A DNA stretch of 10,650 nucleotides, taken from positions 1 through 10,650 of the forward strand of contig JBHEKU010000332.1 of assembly GCA_041859205.1 (NCBI GenBank), in the 5' to 3' direction. The notes under the pieces were generated by a model. It did no database searches, had not been told where the DNA came from, and worked only from the letters and a program-made list of their open reading frames with translations. The position numbers and the translations under genes are program-made. Positions 1-6,608 of this stretch are shown piece after piece. This DNA comes from JAFDZO01 sp041859205. GTDB taxonomy: Bacteria > Bacteroidota > Ignavibacteria > Tepidaquicellales > Tepidaquicellaceae. How positions within the stretch are numbered: the stretch's first letter is position 1; each line of letters begins with the position of its first letter.

Positions 1-1
1 T

Positions 2-811
2 TTGAATCCTATCAAAGAAAATATCTCTATTAAAAATCTTTTCCCTCCTATTATGATTGGCTATATGTTTAATTCTGTTATTCCGAGAGGAGGGGAGTTT
101 ACACGCCCGATAATTCTTGCAAGGAATGAAAATATTTCTAAAGCGGCATCGTTCGGTACTATACTTGTCGAAAGAATATTTGATGTATTAAGTGTGCTTG
201 CAGCATTCGGAATTTCTCTTTTTGCTTTCAGAGATAAATTAGGTGCTGCATTTCCTGAGTATAATATCGAAAAGATTGCTCTTATTGCCTCCTTGATAAC
301 TTTAGGCATAGTATTATTCCTTCTTTTAGTGATTTTCAATTATGAAAAATCCGAAAAAGTAATTGAGAAGCTGACGATAAAATTCCTTCCGGTCAAAATT
401 CAGGTGAAAGTCCGGGAGTTTTTTGTATCTACGCTTAGCGGGTTTTTATTTATTAAATATCCGAAACAATACTTACCAATTTTTATTTATACTGTACTTA
501 TCTGGTTTATGTATATACTTTCGGCTTACATTACATTTTTTGCCTGCGGAATAAATTCGCTGAATTTAGTAGATGCAAATCTGGTACTTACAATGATAAC
601 CTTTGCAATGTTTTTGCCCCTGCCGGGAAATTCAGCAGGAGCGTTTCATTACATTTGTACGGGTACACTTGTAAATATTTTTGGAATCGATAGGGAAGTT
701 GCATTCGGATATGCAACTGTGAATCATTTAACAGGATTTATACTGCAAATTCTAATTGGTGCTTTTTATTTCTTCAAAGAAAATTATAAAGTAAAAGATT
801 TACAAAATTAA
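2..811 (+). CDS. Flippase-like / lysylphosphatidylglycerol synthase TM-region family membrane protein (5'-partial)
   Basis: This is the C-terminal part of a polytopic inner-membrane protein of the UPF0104/YbhN type (TIGR00374-like, the membrane domain shared with MprF). The visible 269 residues start with the family's conserved block: GYMFNSVIPRGGEFTRP (about residues 20-36), then GTILVERIFDVLSVL (about 52-66). Hydrophobic segments follow near 62-76, 91-113, 156-182, 190-205 and 236-258. The late motif FLPLPGNSAGAFHY (about 203-216) is also typical. The family is linked to lipid or lipid-linked substrate translocation, but the substrate here is unknown. The protein ends just after the last helix, so there is no soluble MprF aminoacyl-transfer domain. 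The frame is open to the window edge, and the first TM segments expected of the family are missing. The TTG at base 2 is therefore probably an internal Leu codon. It converges on the DedA gene with a 2-base gap. Confidence 0.85.
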   Translation: MNPIKENISIKNLFPPIMIGYMFNSVIPRGGEFTRPIILARNENISKAASFGTILVERIFDVLSVLAAFGISLFAFRDKLGAAFPEYNIEKIALIASLITLGIVLFLLLVIFNYEKSEKVIEKLTIKFLPVKIQVKVREFFVSTLSGFLFIKYPKQYLPIFIYTVLIWFMYILSAYITFFACGINSLNLVDANLVLTMITFAMFLPLPGNSAGAFHYICTGTLVNIFGIDREVAFGYATVNHLTGFILQILIGAFYFFKENYKVKDLQN

Positions 812-819
812 TTTTACTT
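789..819. terminator. Possible weak bidirectional hairpin between convergent genes
   Basis: An 8-base inverted repeat (AAGTAAAA at 789-796 and TTTTACTT at 812-819, 15-base loop) spans the two stop codons of the converging flippase-like and dedA genes. Both arms are AT-rich with one G:C pair, and only a pyrimidine-rich tract follows on the plus strand. The position suits a shared terminator, but the predicted stability is low and such repeats occur by chance in AT-rich DNA. Confidence 0.25.
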
Positions 820-1461
820 ATTTCCTTCCTCTTCAAGCTTCATTCTTTTTCTTTCTTTAAAGTACCCTAGAATTATCGGAAGAACTGATAAAATAATAAC
901 TGCTATTACAACTTTTTCAAAATTATTTTTAACTATCGGAATCTGACCGAAAAAGTAACCAAGCAGCGTCATTGAAGCTACCCATACAATTCCACCTATA
1001 ACATTATACGCTACAAACTTTCTATAGTCCATCTTTCCGACACCTGCTAATATAGGAGCGAAAGTTCTTGCAAACGGAACAAAACGCGCATAGATAATTG
1101 CTTTACCGCCGTGCCTGTCGTAAAACTCCTGAGCTTTTATAAGATATTTTTTCTTGAAAAATCTGGAATCTTCTTTATTAAAAATTTTCGGTCCCGTTTT
1201 TCTGCCGAACCAGTAGCCGACAGTATCACCGATAATTGCAGCAAGCATAAGCTCAACATTTAATACAAGTATATCAACCTTAAGAATATCCTGTGAAACA
1301 AGCAGACCTGCTGTTAATAACAGTGAATCTCCCGGCAGGAAAAACCCGATAAGAAGTCCTGTTTCTGCAAATACAATAATTATTAACGCTGTGAAACCTC
1401 CCCAGTTTATAACTTTTTCAGGGGACATTATGGTCTTAAAAAACTCTATTATTTCGTTCAT
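814..1461 (-). CDS. DedA family membrane protein
   Basis: A 215-residue polytopic inner-membrane protein of the DedA/SNARE-associated (VTT) family. Members are tied to membrane homeostasis, and some recycle undecaprenyl phosphate or phosphatidylethanolamine as flippases; which applies here cannot be read from the sequence. Hallmarks are visible: an acidic residue in the first hydrophobic stretch (E33), the re-entrant motif FFLPGDSLLLTAGLL (40-54), GDTVGYWFGRKTG (78-90), and the arginine motif ARFVPFARTFAPILAG (125-140) with R126 and R132, which matches family-critical arginines. A last TM lies near 182-201 before a charged tail (KERKRMKLEEEGNK). Length is normal for the family. The ATG at 1461 has no Shine-Dalgarno-like sequence upstream. 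The gene is divergent from the DUF2085 gene and convergent with the flippase-like gene, so it is probably transcribed alone. Confidence 0.93.
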   Translation of the reverse strand: MNEIIEFFKTIMSPEKVINWGGFTALIIIVFAETGLLIGFFLPGDSLLLTAGLLVSQDILKVDILVLNVELMLAAIIGDTVGYWFGRKTGPKIFNKEDSRFFKKKYLIKAQEFYDRHGGKAIIYARFVPFARTFAPILAGVGKMDYRKFVAYNVIGGIVWVASMTLLGYFFGQIPIVKNNFEKVVIAVIILSVLPIILGYFKERKRMKLEEEGNK

Positions 1462-1555
1462 TCAAATTTAGTTATCGTATAATTTACTTATTAAAAATTT
1501 GAGAATAAATTTATAAATTAATCTTTAATCTTTTATTTTTTATTTTAAATAACGA
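1462..1555. promoter_or_regulatory. Divergent AT-rich promoter region (dedA / DUF2085 gene)
   Basis: This 94-base spacer between two divergent starts must hold the leftward promoter of dedA and probably the rightward promoter of the five-gene plus-strand run. It is almost all A/T. It contains TATAAT at 1478-1483 (+) without a convincing -35 hexamer, and TAAATTTG read on the minus strand at 1470-1463. The latter fits the Bacteroidota -7 pattern TAnnTTTG but lies directly against the dedA ATG, so it would imply a leaderless transcript. A perfect 12-base palindrome, AATTTATAAATT, sits at 1508-1519. None of these can be called a functional site from sequence alone. Confidence 0.35.
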
Positions 1556-2074
1556 ATGAAAAATGAGAATGAAAAAATTAAATATTCAAAGCAGGTATAT
1601 GTTGTTTTTTTATTGTTAACACTTATATGGAATGCATCAATATTTCTAGCCCCGTTATTTCTGGAACTGGGCGGCGCGTTCACAAAGTTTTCCCTGTTCA
1701 TTTATTATTTTTTTTCGCCTGTATGCCATCAGCAGGATGCGCGTTCATTTCATTTATTCGGTTATAAGCTGGCAGTTTGCTCACGATGCGTCAGTATATA
1801 TTTGGGATTTTTAATCGCAGTTATTTTCTATCCTGTAAAGATTAAATTGAGTAATACGGAACTTCCTCCTCTTTGGTTCTTATTAATTCCGGTTCTATTA
1901 ATAGCCGCAGATGCTTTTTTTGATATGTTCGGATTATTTGCAAATTCATATTTTTCGCGGAGCATTACAGGAGCTATCACAGGCTTCGTTCTTCCGTTTT
2001 TCCTTATTCCGGGTTTCGTAAAACTTGTAAACGATATTTCAAAATCTTTCTTCAAAAAATCTAAAAGTTTTTAA
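1556..2074 (+). CDS. DUF2085 family membrane protein
   Basis: A 172-residue membrane protein recognised by the DUF2085 signature. CHQ (C57-H58-Q59) is followed by FHLFGYKLAVCSRC (65-78), in which C75 and C78 form a C-x-x-C pair, then a helix starting SIYLGF. A later conserved stretch, DAFFDMFGLF with the downstream NSYFSRSITGAITG (about 119-143), is also typical. Hydrophobic segments lie near 14-36, 79-92, 104-121 and 137-154. The function of the family is not established. The invariant Cys/His set suggests metal or redox chemistry at the membrane face, which is inference. The ATG at 1556 has no clear ribosome binding site. The stop codon shares its last A with the ATG of the next gene (TAATG), implying translational coupling and a joint function or complex. 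Confidence 0.85.
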   Translation: MKNENEKIKYSKQVYVVFLLLTLIWNASIFLAPLFLELGGAFTKFSLFIYYFFSPVCHQQDARSFHLFGYKLAVCSRCVSIYLGFLIAVIFYPVKIKLSNTELPPLWFLLIPVLLIAADAFFDMFGLFANSYFSRSITGAITGFVLPFFLIPGFVKLVNDISKSFFKKSKSF

Positions 2075-2598
2075 TGAATAATAGTCCAAACAAACTCACT
2101 CCTGTTATAATAAGCACGGCCGTAATGATTGTGCTTTCATCCGTTCCCGGATTAAATTTAATAAATACATTTTGCTGTATGGGAATAATCCTCGGGGGAT
2201 TTATCGGAGTCAATTATTATTCAAGACAGCTTATTGCAAATAATTTACTCCTTTCACAAAAGGATTCAATTTTAATCGGACTGCTTTCCGGGATTATTGC
2301 TGCCATTGTAAATACCGGTGTATCGCTTGCCGTCAGTCTTTTCTCAAAGATAAATCCCATGGCTGAAGTTATGGAAATGATGAGCACGATGGGCAGACAA
2401 GTACCGCCCGAAGCAATGGAAATAATGGATAAGCTTTCACAGGAGTTTACAAAATACGGCTACTCGCCGACATTAACAATAATTACTTTTGTTATAAATA
2501 TTATTCTGTATCCGCTCTTCGGAATGCTGGGTAGTTTCATAGCATATCAGATATATAAAAAGAAAAATTTGCAGCAACCAAACTTACCAAATTTATAA
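2074..2598 (+). CDS. Hypothetical four-helix membrane protein coupled to the DUF2085 gene
   Basis: I do not recognise this 174-residue protein with confidence. Its layout (two early helices, a helix after a short polar link, a cytosolic or periplasmic loop, a last helix) loosely recalls DUF4199-like small membrane proteins. Predicted TM segments are about 9-27, 29-48 (with a C34-C35 pair), 65-90 and 133-160. Between the third and fourth lies a hydrophilic loop (about 91-130) that is very Met-rich: seven Met from 96 to 118. The C-terminus is short and basic, then Gln/Pro-rich. The ATG overlaps the DUF2085 stop by one base, so translation is probably coupled. The metallohydrolase starts 6 bases after its stop. 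A partner role with the DUF2085 protein is likely from arrangement but unproven. Confidence 0.75.
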   Translation: MNNSPNKLTPVIISTAVMIVLSSVPGLNLINTFCCMGIILGGFIGVNYYSRQLIANNLLLSQKDSILIGLLSGIIAAIVNTGVSLAVSLFSKINPMAEVMEMMSTMGRQVPPEAMEIMDKLSQEFTKYGYSPTLTIITFVINIILYPLFGMLGSFIAYQIYKKKNLQQPNLPNL

Positions 2599-2604
2599 AG
2601 TAAT

Positions 2605-3687
2605 ATGATGTTCGAATACTCCGGCGCAATACATATGCATTCAACTTATTCAGATGGAACCGGTACAGTTCCTGATATTATGCGGTATGCGAATGAAACA
2701 AATTTGGATTTCGCAATACTCACTGACCACAATACTATGGGGGCAAGGGATGACGGATTTGAGAAATGGTATAACGATTCTATGTTGATTGTCGGATATG
2801 AAATGAACGATTTGCAAAATAAAAATCATTACCTGACATTTGGCCTGGATAAAGTAATCGGTTCCTATGAAAAGCTCGATGATGGAGAGCTCGGCTCTAT
2901 ATTAACAGCTGAAGAATATGTAAAGAAAATAAATGATGAAGGCGGCTTTGGTTTTACTGCTCACCCTGATGAAAAAAGGAACTGGCTTCCTGACCATCCT
3001 TCATATCCGTGGCAGGCATGGGATGCTGAGTTTACAGGCATTGAAATCTGGAATCACATGAGCGAATGGATTGAAGGAATGAATGAGAAAAATAAGCTGC
3101 AGCGGTTTTTGCATCCGCTTCGCTCTATCATTGCTCCGCCGGAAAGCACTTTACAAAAATGGGACGGGCTTAATACAAAAAGAAAAGTTGTAGGCATTGG
3201 CGGAATTGACGCGCATGCGCATAAGCAGAACATTATGGGATTTTATGAAGTAGAGATTTTCCCTTATAAAGTTTTGTTTAAATCAATAAGAACAAATGTT
3301 CTTCTTGAAACAGAAATTAAAAAAAATAATTCTCAGACGTTTCATCATGATAAGTTAAAAATTCTTAATGCATTGAAGAATGGAAATTCTTTTGTTGTGA
3401 ATACATATCACGGCAGCGGAAAAGGATTTAGATTTTTTGCAGACTACAACGGAAAATCTTATATAATGGGCGATGAAATTATTTATGATAATCCCGATAA
3501 AAAAATAATTTTGAGAGCGCTGATTCCGGAGAAGGCAAAAGTAAGATTGATTAAAGACGGAGTTTGTATTGATGAATTTGAATCTATGGAATGTCTATGG
3601 GATTCAGATGAAAAAGGAAGTTACAGAATTGAATGCTGGAAGAATGATAAAGGATGGATTTTTTCAAATCACATTAGAGTATTATAG
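2605..3687 (+). CDS. PHP-domain metallohydrolase, CehA/McbA-like
   Basis: A 360-residue protein with a PHP (polymerase and histidinol phosphatase) domain over about residues 5-230. The metal-binding motifs are intact: HMH (H10, H12), SDG (D17), TDHN (D41-H42), the acidic E66 in VGYEMN, H120 in TAHPDE, and GGIDAHAH (D202, H204) late in the domain. This supports a multi-metal phosphoesterase-like centre. The CehA/McbA group includes carbaryl hydrolase and microcin-related proteins, but most members have no known substrate. Residues about 240-360 are a beta-rich C-terminal part usual for the group, ending SNHIRVL. No signal peptide or TM segment is visible, so it is probably cytoplasmic. Two adjacent ATGs (2605 and 2608) are both possible starts. 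The gene lies 6 bases after the membrane-protein gene and 25 bases before purF, so co-transcription is likely. The specific substrate is unknown. Confidence 0.85.
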   Translation: MMFEYSGAIHMHSTYSDGTGTVPDIMRYANETNLDFAILTDHNTMGARDDGFEKWYNDSMLIVGYEMNDLQNKNHYLTFGLDKVIGSYEKLDDGELGSILTAEEYVKKINDEGGFGFTAHPDEKRNWLPDHPSYPWQAWDAEFTGIEIWNHMSEWIEGMNEKNKLQRFLHPLRSIIAPPESTLQKWDGLNTKRKVVGIGGIDAHAHKQNIMGFYEVEIFPYKVLFKSIRTNVLLETEIKKNNSQTFHHDKLKILNALKNGNSFVVNTYHGSGKGFRFFADYNGKSYIMGDEIIYDNPDKKIILRALIPEKAKVRLIKDGVCIDEFESMECLWDSDEKGSYRIECWKNDKGWIFSNHIRVL

Positions 3688-3697
3688 CAGTTAATAT

Positions 3698-3702
3698 AGG
3701 GG
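3698..3702 (+). promoter_or_regulatory. Shine-Dalgarno-like AGGGG before the TTG start of purF
   Basis: AGGGG lies 10 bases before the TTG at 3713. It is the only clear Shine-Dalgarno-like sequence seen ahead of a gene in this window. It supports TTG as the real start, because the in-frame TAA at 3692-3694 and the absence of ATG, GTG or other TTG codons before the catalytic Cys leave no alternative. Confidence 0.5.
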
Positions 3703-3712
3703 CAAATCCAAC

Positions 3713-5230
3713 TTGATAAAAAAAGTAAAGCAGTATACGAAAAAAGACAGCGCAATTAACTCGAATTGCGGAGTCTTCGGAATTTATAATAATCCCGAAG
3801 CAGGAATTCTTACATATTACGGACTTCATTCATTGCAGCACAGAGGGCAGGAAGCTGCAGGTATCGTTGCATCGGAATATCTCGAAGGGGAAAGCAGATA
3901 CAGGTTTAATATTCATAAAGACCATGGGCTTGTATCAAATGTTTTCAGGGATGAAAAAATTTTAACGGATGTTTTAAAAGGTAATGCTGCAATAGGGCAT
4001 ACAAGATATTCTACAACAGGTGCATCTGATAAGAGAACGAACATTCAGCCGTTCAAAGTTATTTACAAAGGCGGCAATCTTGCTCTCTCTCATAACGGCA
4101 ATCTAACAAATACAAAAGAGCTTCGTAATTATTTACAGAATGAAGGAACACTGTTTCAGACTTCAACAGACAGCGAACTTTTGCTTCACTTGATTGCGAG
4201 AAGCAAGAAGGAAACAATCGAAGATAAAATTTTAGATGCAGTTTCTTATATTCGCGGTGCGTATTCAATTTGTATTTTAACGGATGATAAGCTGTTTGCA
4301 ATAAGAGACCCATACGGTGTAAGACCGTTTTGTATGGGTAAGCTCGGCGATAGTTTTATCTTTGCCTCTGAAACCTGCGCACTTGATATTGTGAATGCAG
4401 ATTATGTCCGTGATGTAATGCCCGGGGAAATGATTATTATAGATAAGGAAGTAATTGAAACACAAAAAGAGAAATCAATACAGTTTGCAAAAGTTGATAA
4501 GTACAGGCATTGTGTATTTGAATATATATATTTTTCAAGACCGGACAGTATTGTTTTCGAGGAGAAAGTTGATAAGGTAAGAAGAAGAATAGGAAAGAAC
4601 CTTGCTCTTGAAAGTCCACCGCCGCATAAAGACGGGGATGCAAAGCGTGTTGTAGTTATAAATGTTCCTGACTCTTCCAACACTGCTACATTGGGATATT
4701 TCAGTGAAGCTATAAAGCATAATAAAGATATTAAGAATGAAATAGGATTGATACGCAGCCACTATGTAGGCAGAACATTTATTCAGCCCGGACAGGATAA
4801 AAGAGAGATGAAAGTAAGAACAAAGTTTAATATCGTAAAAGGTGTTCTTGCGGATAGAAAAGTTGTGATGATAGATGATTCGATTGTAAGAGGCACAACT
4901 TCAAGGCTGCTTGTTGATTTACTTAAGAAAGCAAAGCCGAAAGAAATTCATTTGAAGATTACTTCACCGCCTATAATTTCACCGTGCTATTACGGAATGG
5001 ATTTTCCTTCTAAAGGTGAGCTGATTGCAAATCAGAAACATCAGAATATTGAAGAGATTAGAGATTACCTGGGAGTTACATCTTTATCTTATCTTTCAGA
5101 AGAGAAATTGCTTGAAGGCGCGCCGAATACTCATCCGGAAACCGGATTTTGTACTGCATGCTTTACCGGAAATTATCCTATTCAGATAGAAGGCTTAGAT
5201 GAGTTTTCAAAGAGCGGATTAGATGATTAA
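3713..5230 (+). CDS. purF: Amidophosphoribosyltransferase
   Basis: PurF makes 5-phosphoribosylamine from PRPP and glutamine, the first committed step of de novo purine synthesis, in the cytosol. The 505 residues hold an N-terminal Ntn glutaminase and a C-terminal phosphoribosyltransferase domain. The nucleophile is C19 in NCGVFGIY, so an 18-residue propeptide must be removed, as in Bacillus-type enzymes. Glutaminase motifs include LQHRGQEAAGI, IGHTRYSTTG and SHNGNLTN. The PRPP loop is VVMIDDSIVRGTTSR (384-398). Four cysteines, C267 (RHCVFEY), C425 (SPCYYG), C480 and C483 (FCTAC), match the set that binds the 4Fe-4S cluster in the B. subtilis class and is absent in the E. coli class. The start is TTG, the only canonical start between an in-frame stop and C19. 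No other purine genes are adjacent. It follows the metallohydrolase by 25 bases and precedes the aminopeptidase by 34. Confidence 0.97.
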   Translation: MIKKVKQYTKKDSAINSNCGVFGIYNNPEAGILTYYGLHSLQHRGQEAAGIVASEYLEGESRYRFNIHKDHGLVSNVFRDEKILTDVLKGNAAIGHTRYSTTGASDKRTNIQPFKVIYKGGNLALSHNGNLTNTKELRNYLQNEGTLFQTSTDSELLLHLIARSKKETIEDKILDAVSYIRGAYSICILTDDKLFAIRDPYGVRPFCMGKLGDSFIFASETCALDIVNADYVRDVMPGEMIIIDKEVIETQKEKSIQFAKVDKYRHCVFEYIYFSRPDSIVFEEKVDKVRRRIGKNLALESPPPHKDGDAKRVVVINVPDSSNTATLGYFSEAIKHNKDIKNEIGLIRSHYVGRTFIQPGQDKREMKVRTKFNIVKGVLADRKVVMIDDSIVRGTTSRLLVDLLKKAKPKEIHLKITSPPIISPCYYGMDFPSKGELIANQKHQNIEEIRDYLGVTSLSYLSEEKLLEGAPNTHPETGFCTACFTGNYPIQIEGLDEFSKSGLDD

Positions 5231-5264
5231 CAAATTTTAAAATAAAAATTTTACATTAACAGAT

Positions 5265-6605
5265 ATGAATAAAGAACAATTAGATTTTCACAAAACGAGA
5301 AGACATGAGTTTTCAAGATTAATGGGTGAGGATTCGATTGCCGTTATTTTCGGCAATACTCATATCAATAAATCATATGATGCGAATTACAATTTCAGAC
5401 AGCACAAGAATTTTTATTATCTCACAGGATTTTTAGAGGCGGATTCAGTTCTTATGCTTTCGCAAAACGGAATAAAATATTTTGATTACGATACAAAAAA
5501 AGAAACTGTATCAAAAGAAATTTTATTCGTTCAGGAGAAAGATGAAACAAAGGAAACATGGACAGGTGTAAGACTTGGCGCAGATAAAGTAAAGCAGGAA
5601 TTAGGCATAGCTGATGCCAAAGATAACTTTGACCTGCCCGATTTTTTGAATTATAATCTATTCAAAGGATATAAAAGACTTTTTATAAATTTTGCAGATC
5701 TGATAAGTTTAACTGGTGAAATAAAAGAGTTTGCTACACAGTTTGTTGATGGTTTAAGAAGCCTTGCACCGTCTATTCAAATCCTTGATTCTTCTTTTAT
5801 CTTGGGTAAGATGCGCAGAAGAAAAACTACCTATGAATTGAAGCTTATGCAATGCGCAGCAGATATTTCTGCAAACTCATTCAATGAAACCCTGAAAAAA
5901 ATTAAGCCCGGCATGGCAGAATATCAGGTGCAGGCAAATCTTGAGTATCATTATAAATTCAACGGTTCATCGGATAATGCTTATCCTCCGATCTGCGCTT
6001 CAGGGAACCATGCAAACATCCTTCACTATGAAGAAAATAATGATACATTGAAGGAAGGGGATTTAATACTGATTGACTCAGGCGCTGAGTACGATTATTT
6101 TTGTTCGGATATCACGCGCACATTTCCTGTCTCAGGAAAATTTTCTAAAGAGCAAAAAGAAGTTTATGAAATTGTTTTAGATGCAAATAAGCAGTGCATC
6201 AAAAAAGCAAAGGAAGGCGTTAAGTTCGATGATTTAAAAAATTTCTGTGATAAAGTTTTAGCTGAAGGTATGGCTTCAAAAGGAATATTGAAGAATAAAA
6301 AACTTTATAAAAAATATACTGTACACGGAGTAGGGCATCACATAGGATTAGATACGCATGATGCAGTCCCTTACAGATTAAATAAAGAGCTTGATGATAG
6401 GCTTGTAGTCGGCGATGTGATTACTATTGAACCGGGATTATATTTTCCGATAGGCTCAAAAGATATTCCGAAAAAATACTGGGGAATTGGTGTGCGTGTT
6501 GAAGACGATGTTGTTATAGGAAAAAACGGATGCCTGAACCTTACAAAAAATGCCGTCAAAGAAATTGACGACATTGAAAAGTTAATGGCTGAAAGCAAGC
6601 AATAA
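5265..6605 (+). CDS. pepP: Xaa-Pro aminopeptidase (M24B)
   Basis: This metallopeptidase removes the N-terminal residue from peptides with proline at position 2 and acts in cytosolic peptide turnover. It is 446 residues, normal for the family. An AMP_N domain (about 5-135; FHKTRRHEFSRLM, then NFRQHKNFYYLTGF) precedes the pita-bread catalytic domain (about 190-430). The five dimetal ligands are present: D271 (LIDSGAEYD), D282 (CSDITRTFP), H358 (within HGVGHHIGLDTHD, 354-366), E389 (TIEPGLYFP) and E413 (GVRVEDDVV). H354 and H365 fit the catalytic histidines. Spacing of the ligands closely follows E. coli PepP. No signal peptide is seen. The ATG at 5265 follows an AT-rich 34-base gap after purF, so the gene is probably last in that transcription unit. 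It converges on RNase R with a 3-base gap. Confidence 0.95.
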   Translation: MNKEQLDFHKTRRHEFSRLMGEDSIAVIFGNTHINKSYDANYNFRQHKNFYYLTGFLEADSVLMLSQNGIKYFDYDTKKETVSKEILFVQEKDETKETWTGVRLGADKVKQELGIADAKDNFDLPDFLNYNLFKGYKRLFINFADLISLTGEIKEFATQFVDGLRSLAPSIQILDSSFILGKMRRRKTTYELKLMQCAADISANSFNETLKKIKPGMAEYQVQANLEYHYKFNGSSDNAYPPICASGNHANILHYEENNDTLKEGDLILIDSGAEYDYFCSDITRTFPVSGKFSKEQKEVYEIVLDANKQCIKKAKEGVKFDDLKNFCDKVLAEGMASKGILKNKKLYKKYTVHGVGHHIGLDTHDAVPYRLNKELDDRLVVGDVITIEPGLYFPIGSKDIPKKYWGIGVRVEDDVVIGKNGCLNLTKNAVKEIDDIEKLMAESKQ

Positions 6606-6608
6606 TTT

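Noticed and set aside
2..4. TTG at the left edge as start of the flippase-like gene
   Set aside because: The protein begins in the middle of a conserved family block and lacks the first TM segments. The gene almost certainly starts before the window.
1478..1483. TATAAT as a sigma-70 -10 box for the DUF2085 gene
   Set aside because: No acceptable -35 hexamer lies 16-18 bases upstream, and it sits over 70 bases before the start in AT-rich DNA. Mentioned only within the regulatory region.
4059..4762. Cluster of overlapping minus-strand reading frames (62 to 93 codons) inside purF
   Set aside because: They lie fully inside the well-supported purF gene, overlap each other in different frames, and show no recognisable domain. 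They are antisense shadows.
5232..5251. AT-only inverted repeat (AAATTTT / AAAATTT) between purF and pepP
   Set aside because: Seven A:T pairs with a 6-base loop would be very unstable and no T-run follows. Expected by chance in this composition, so not called a terminator.
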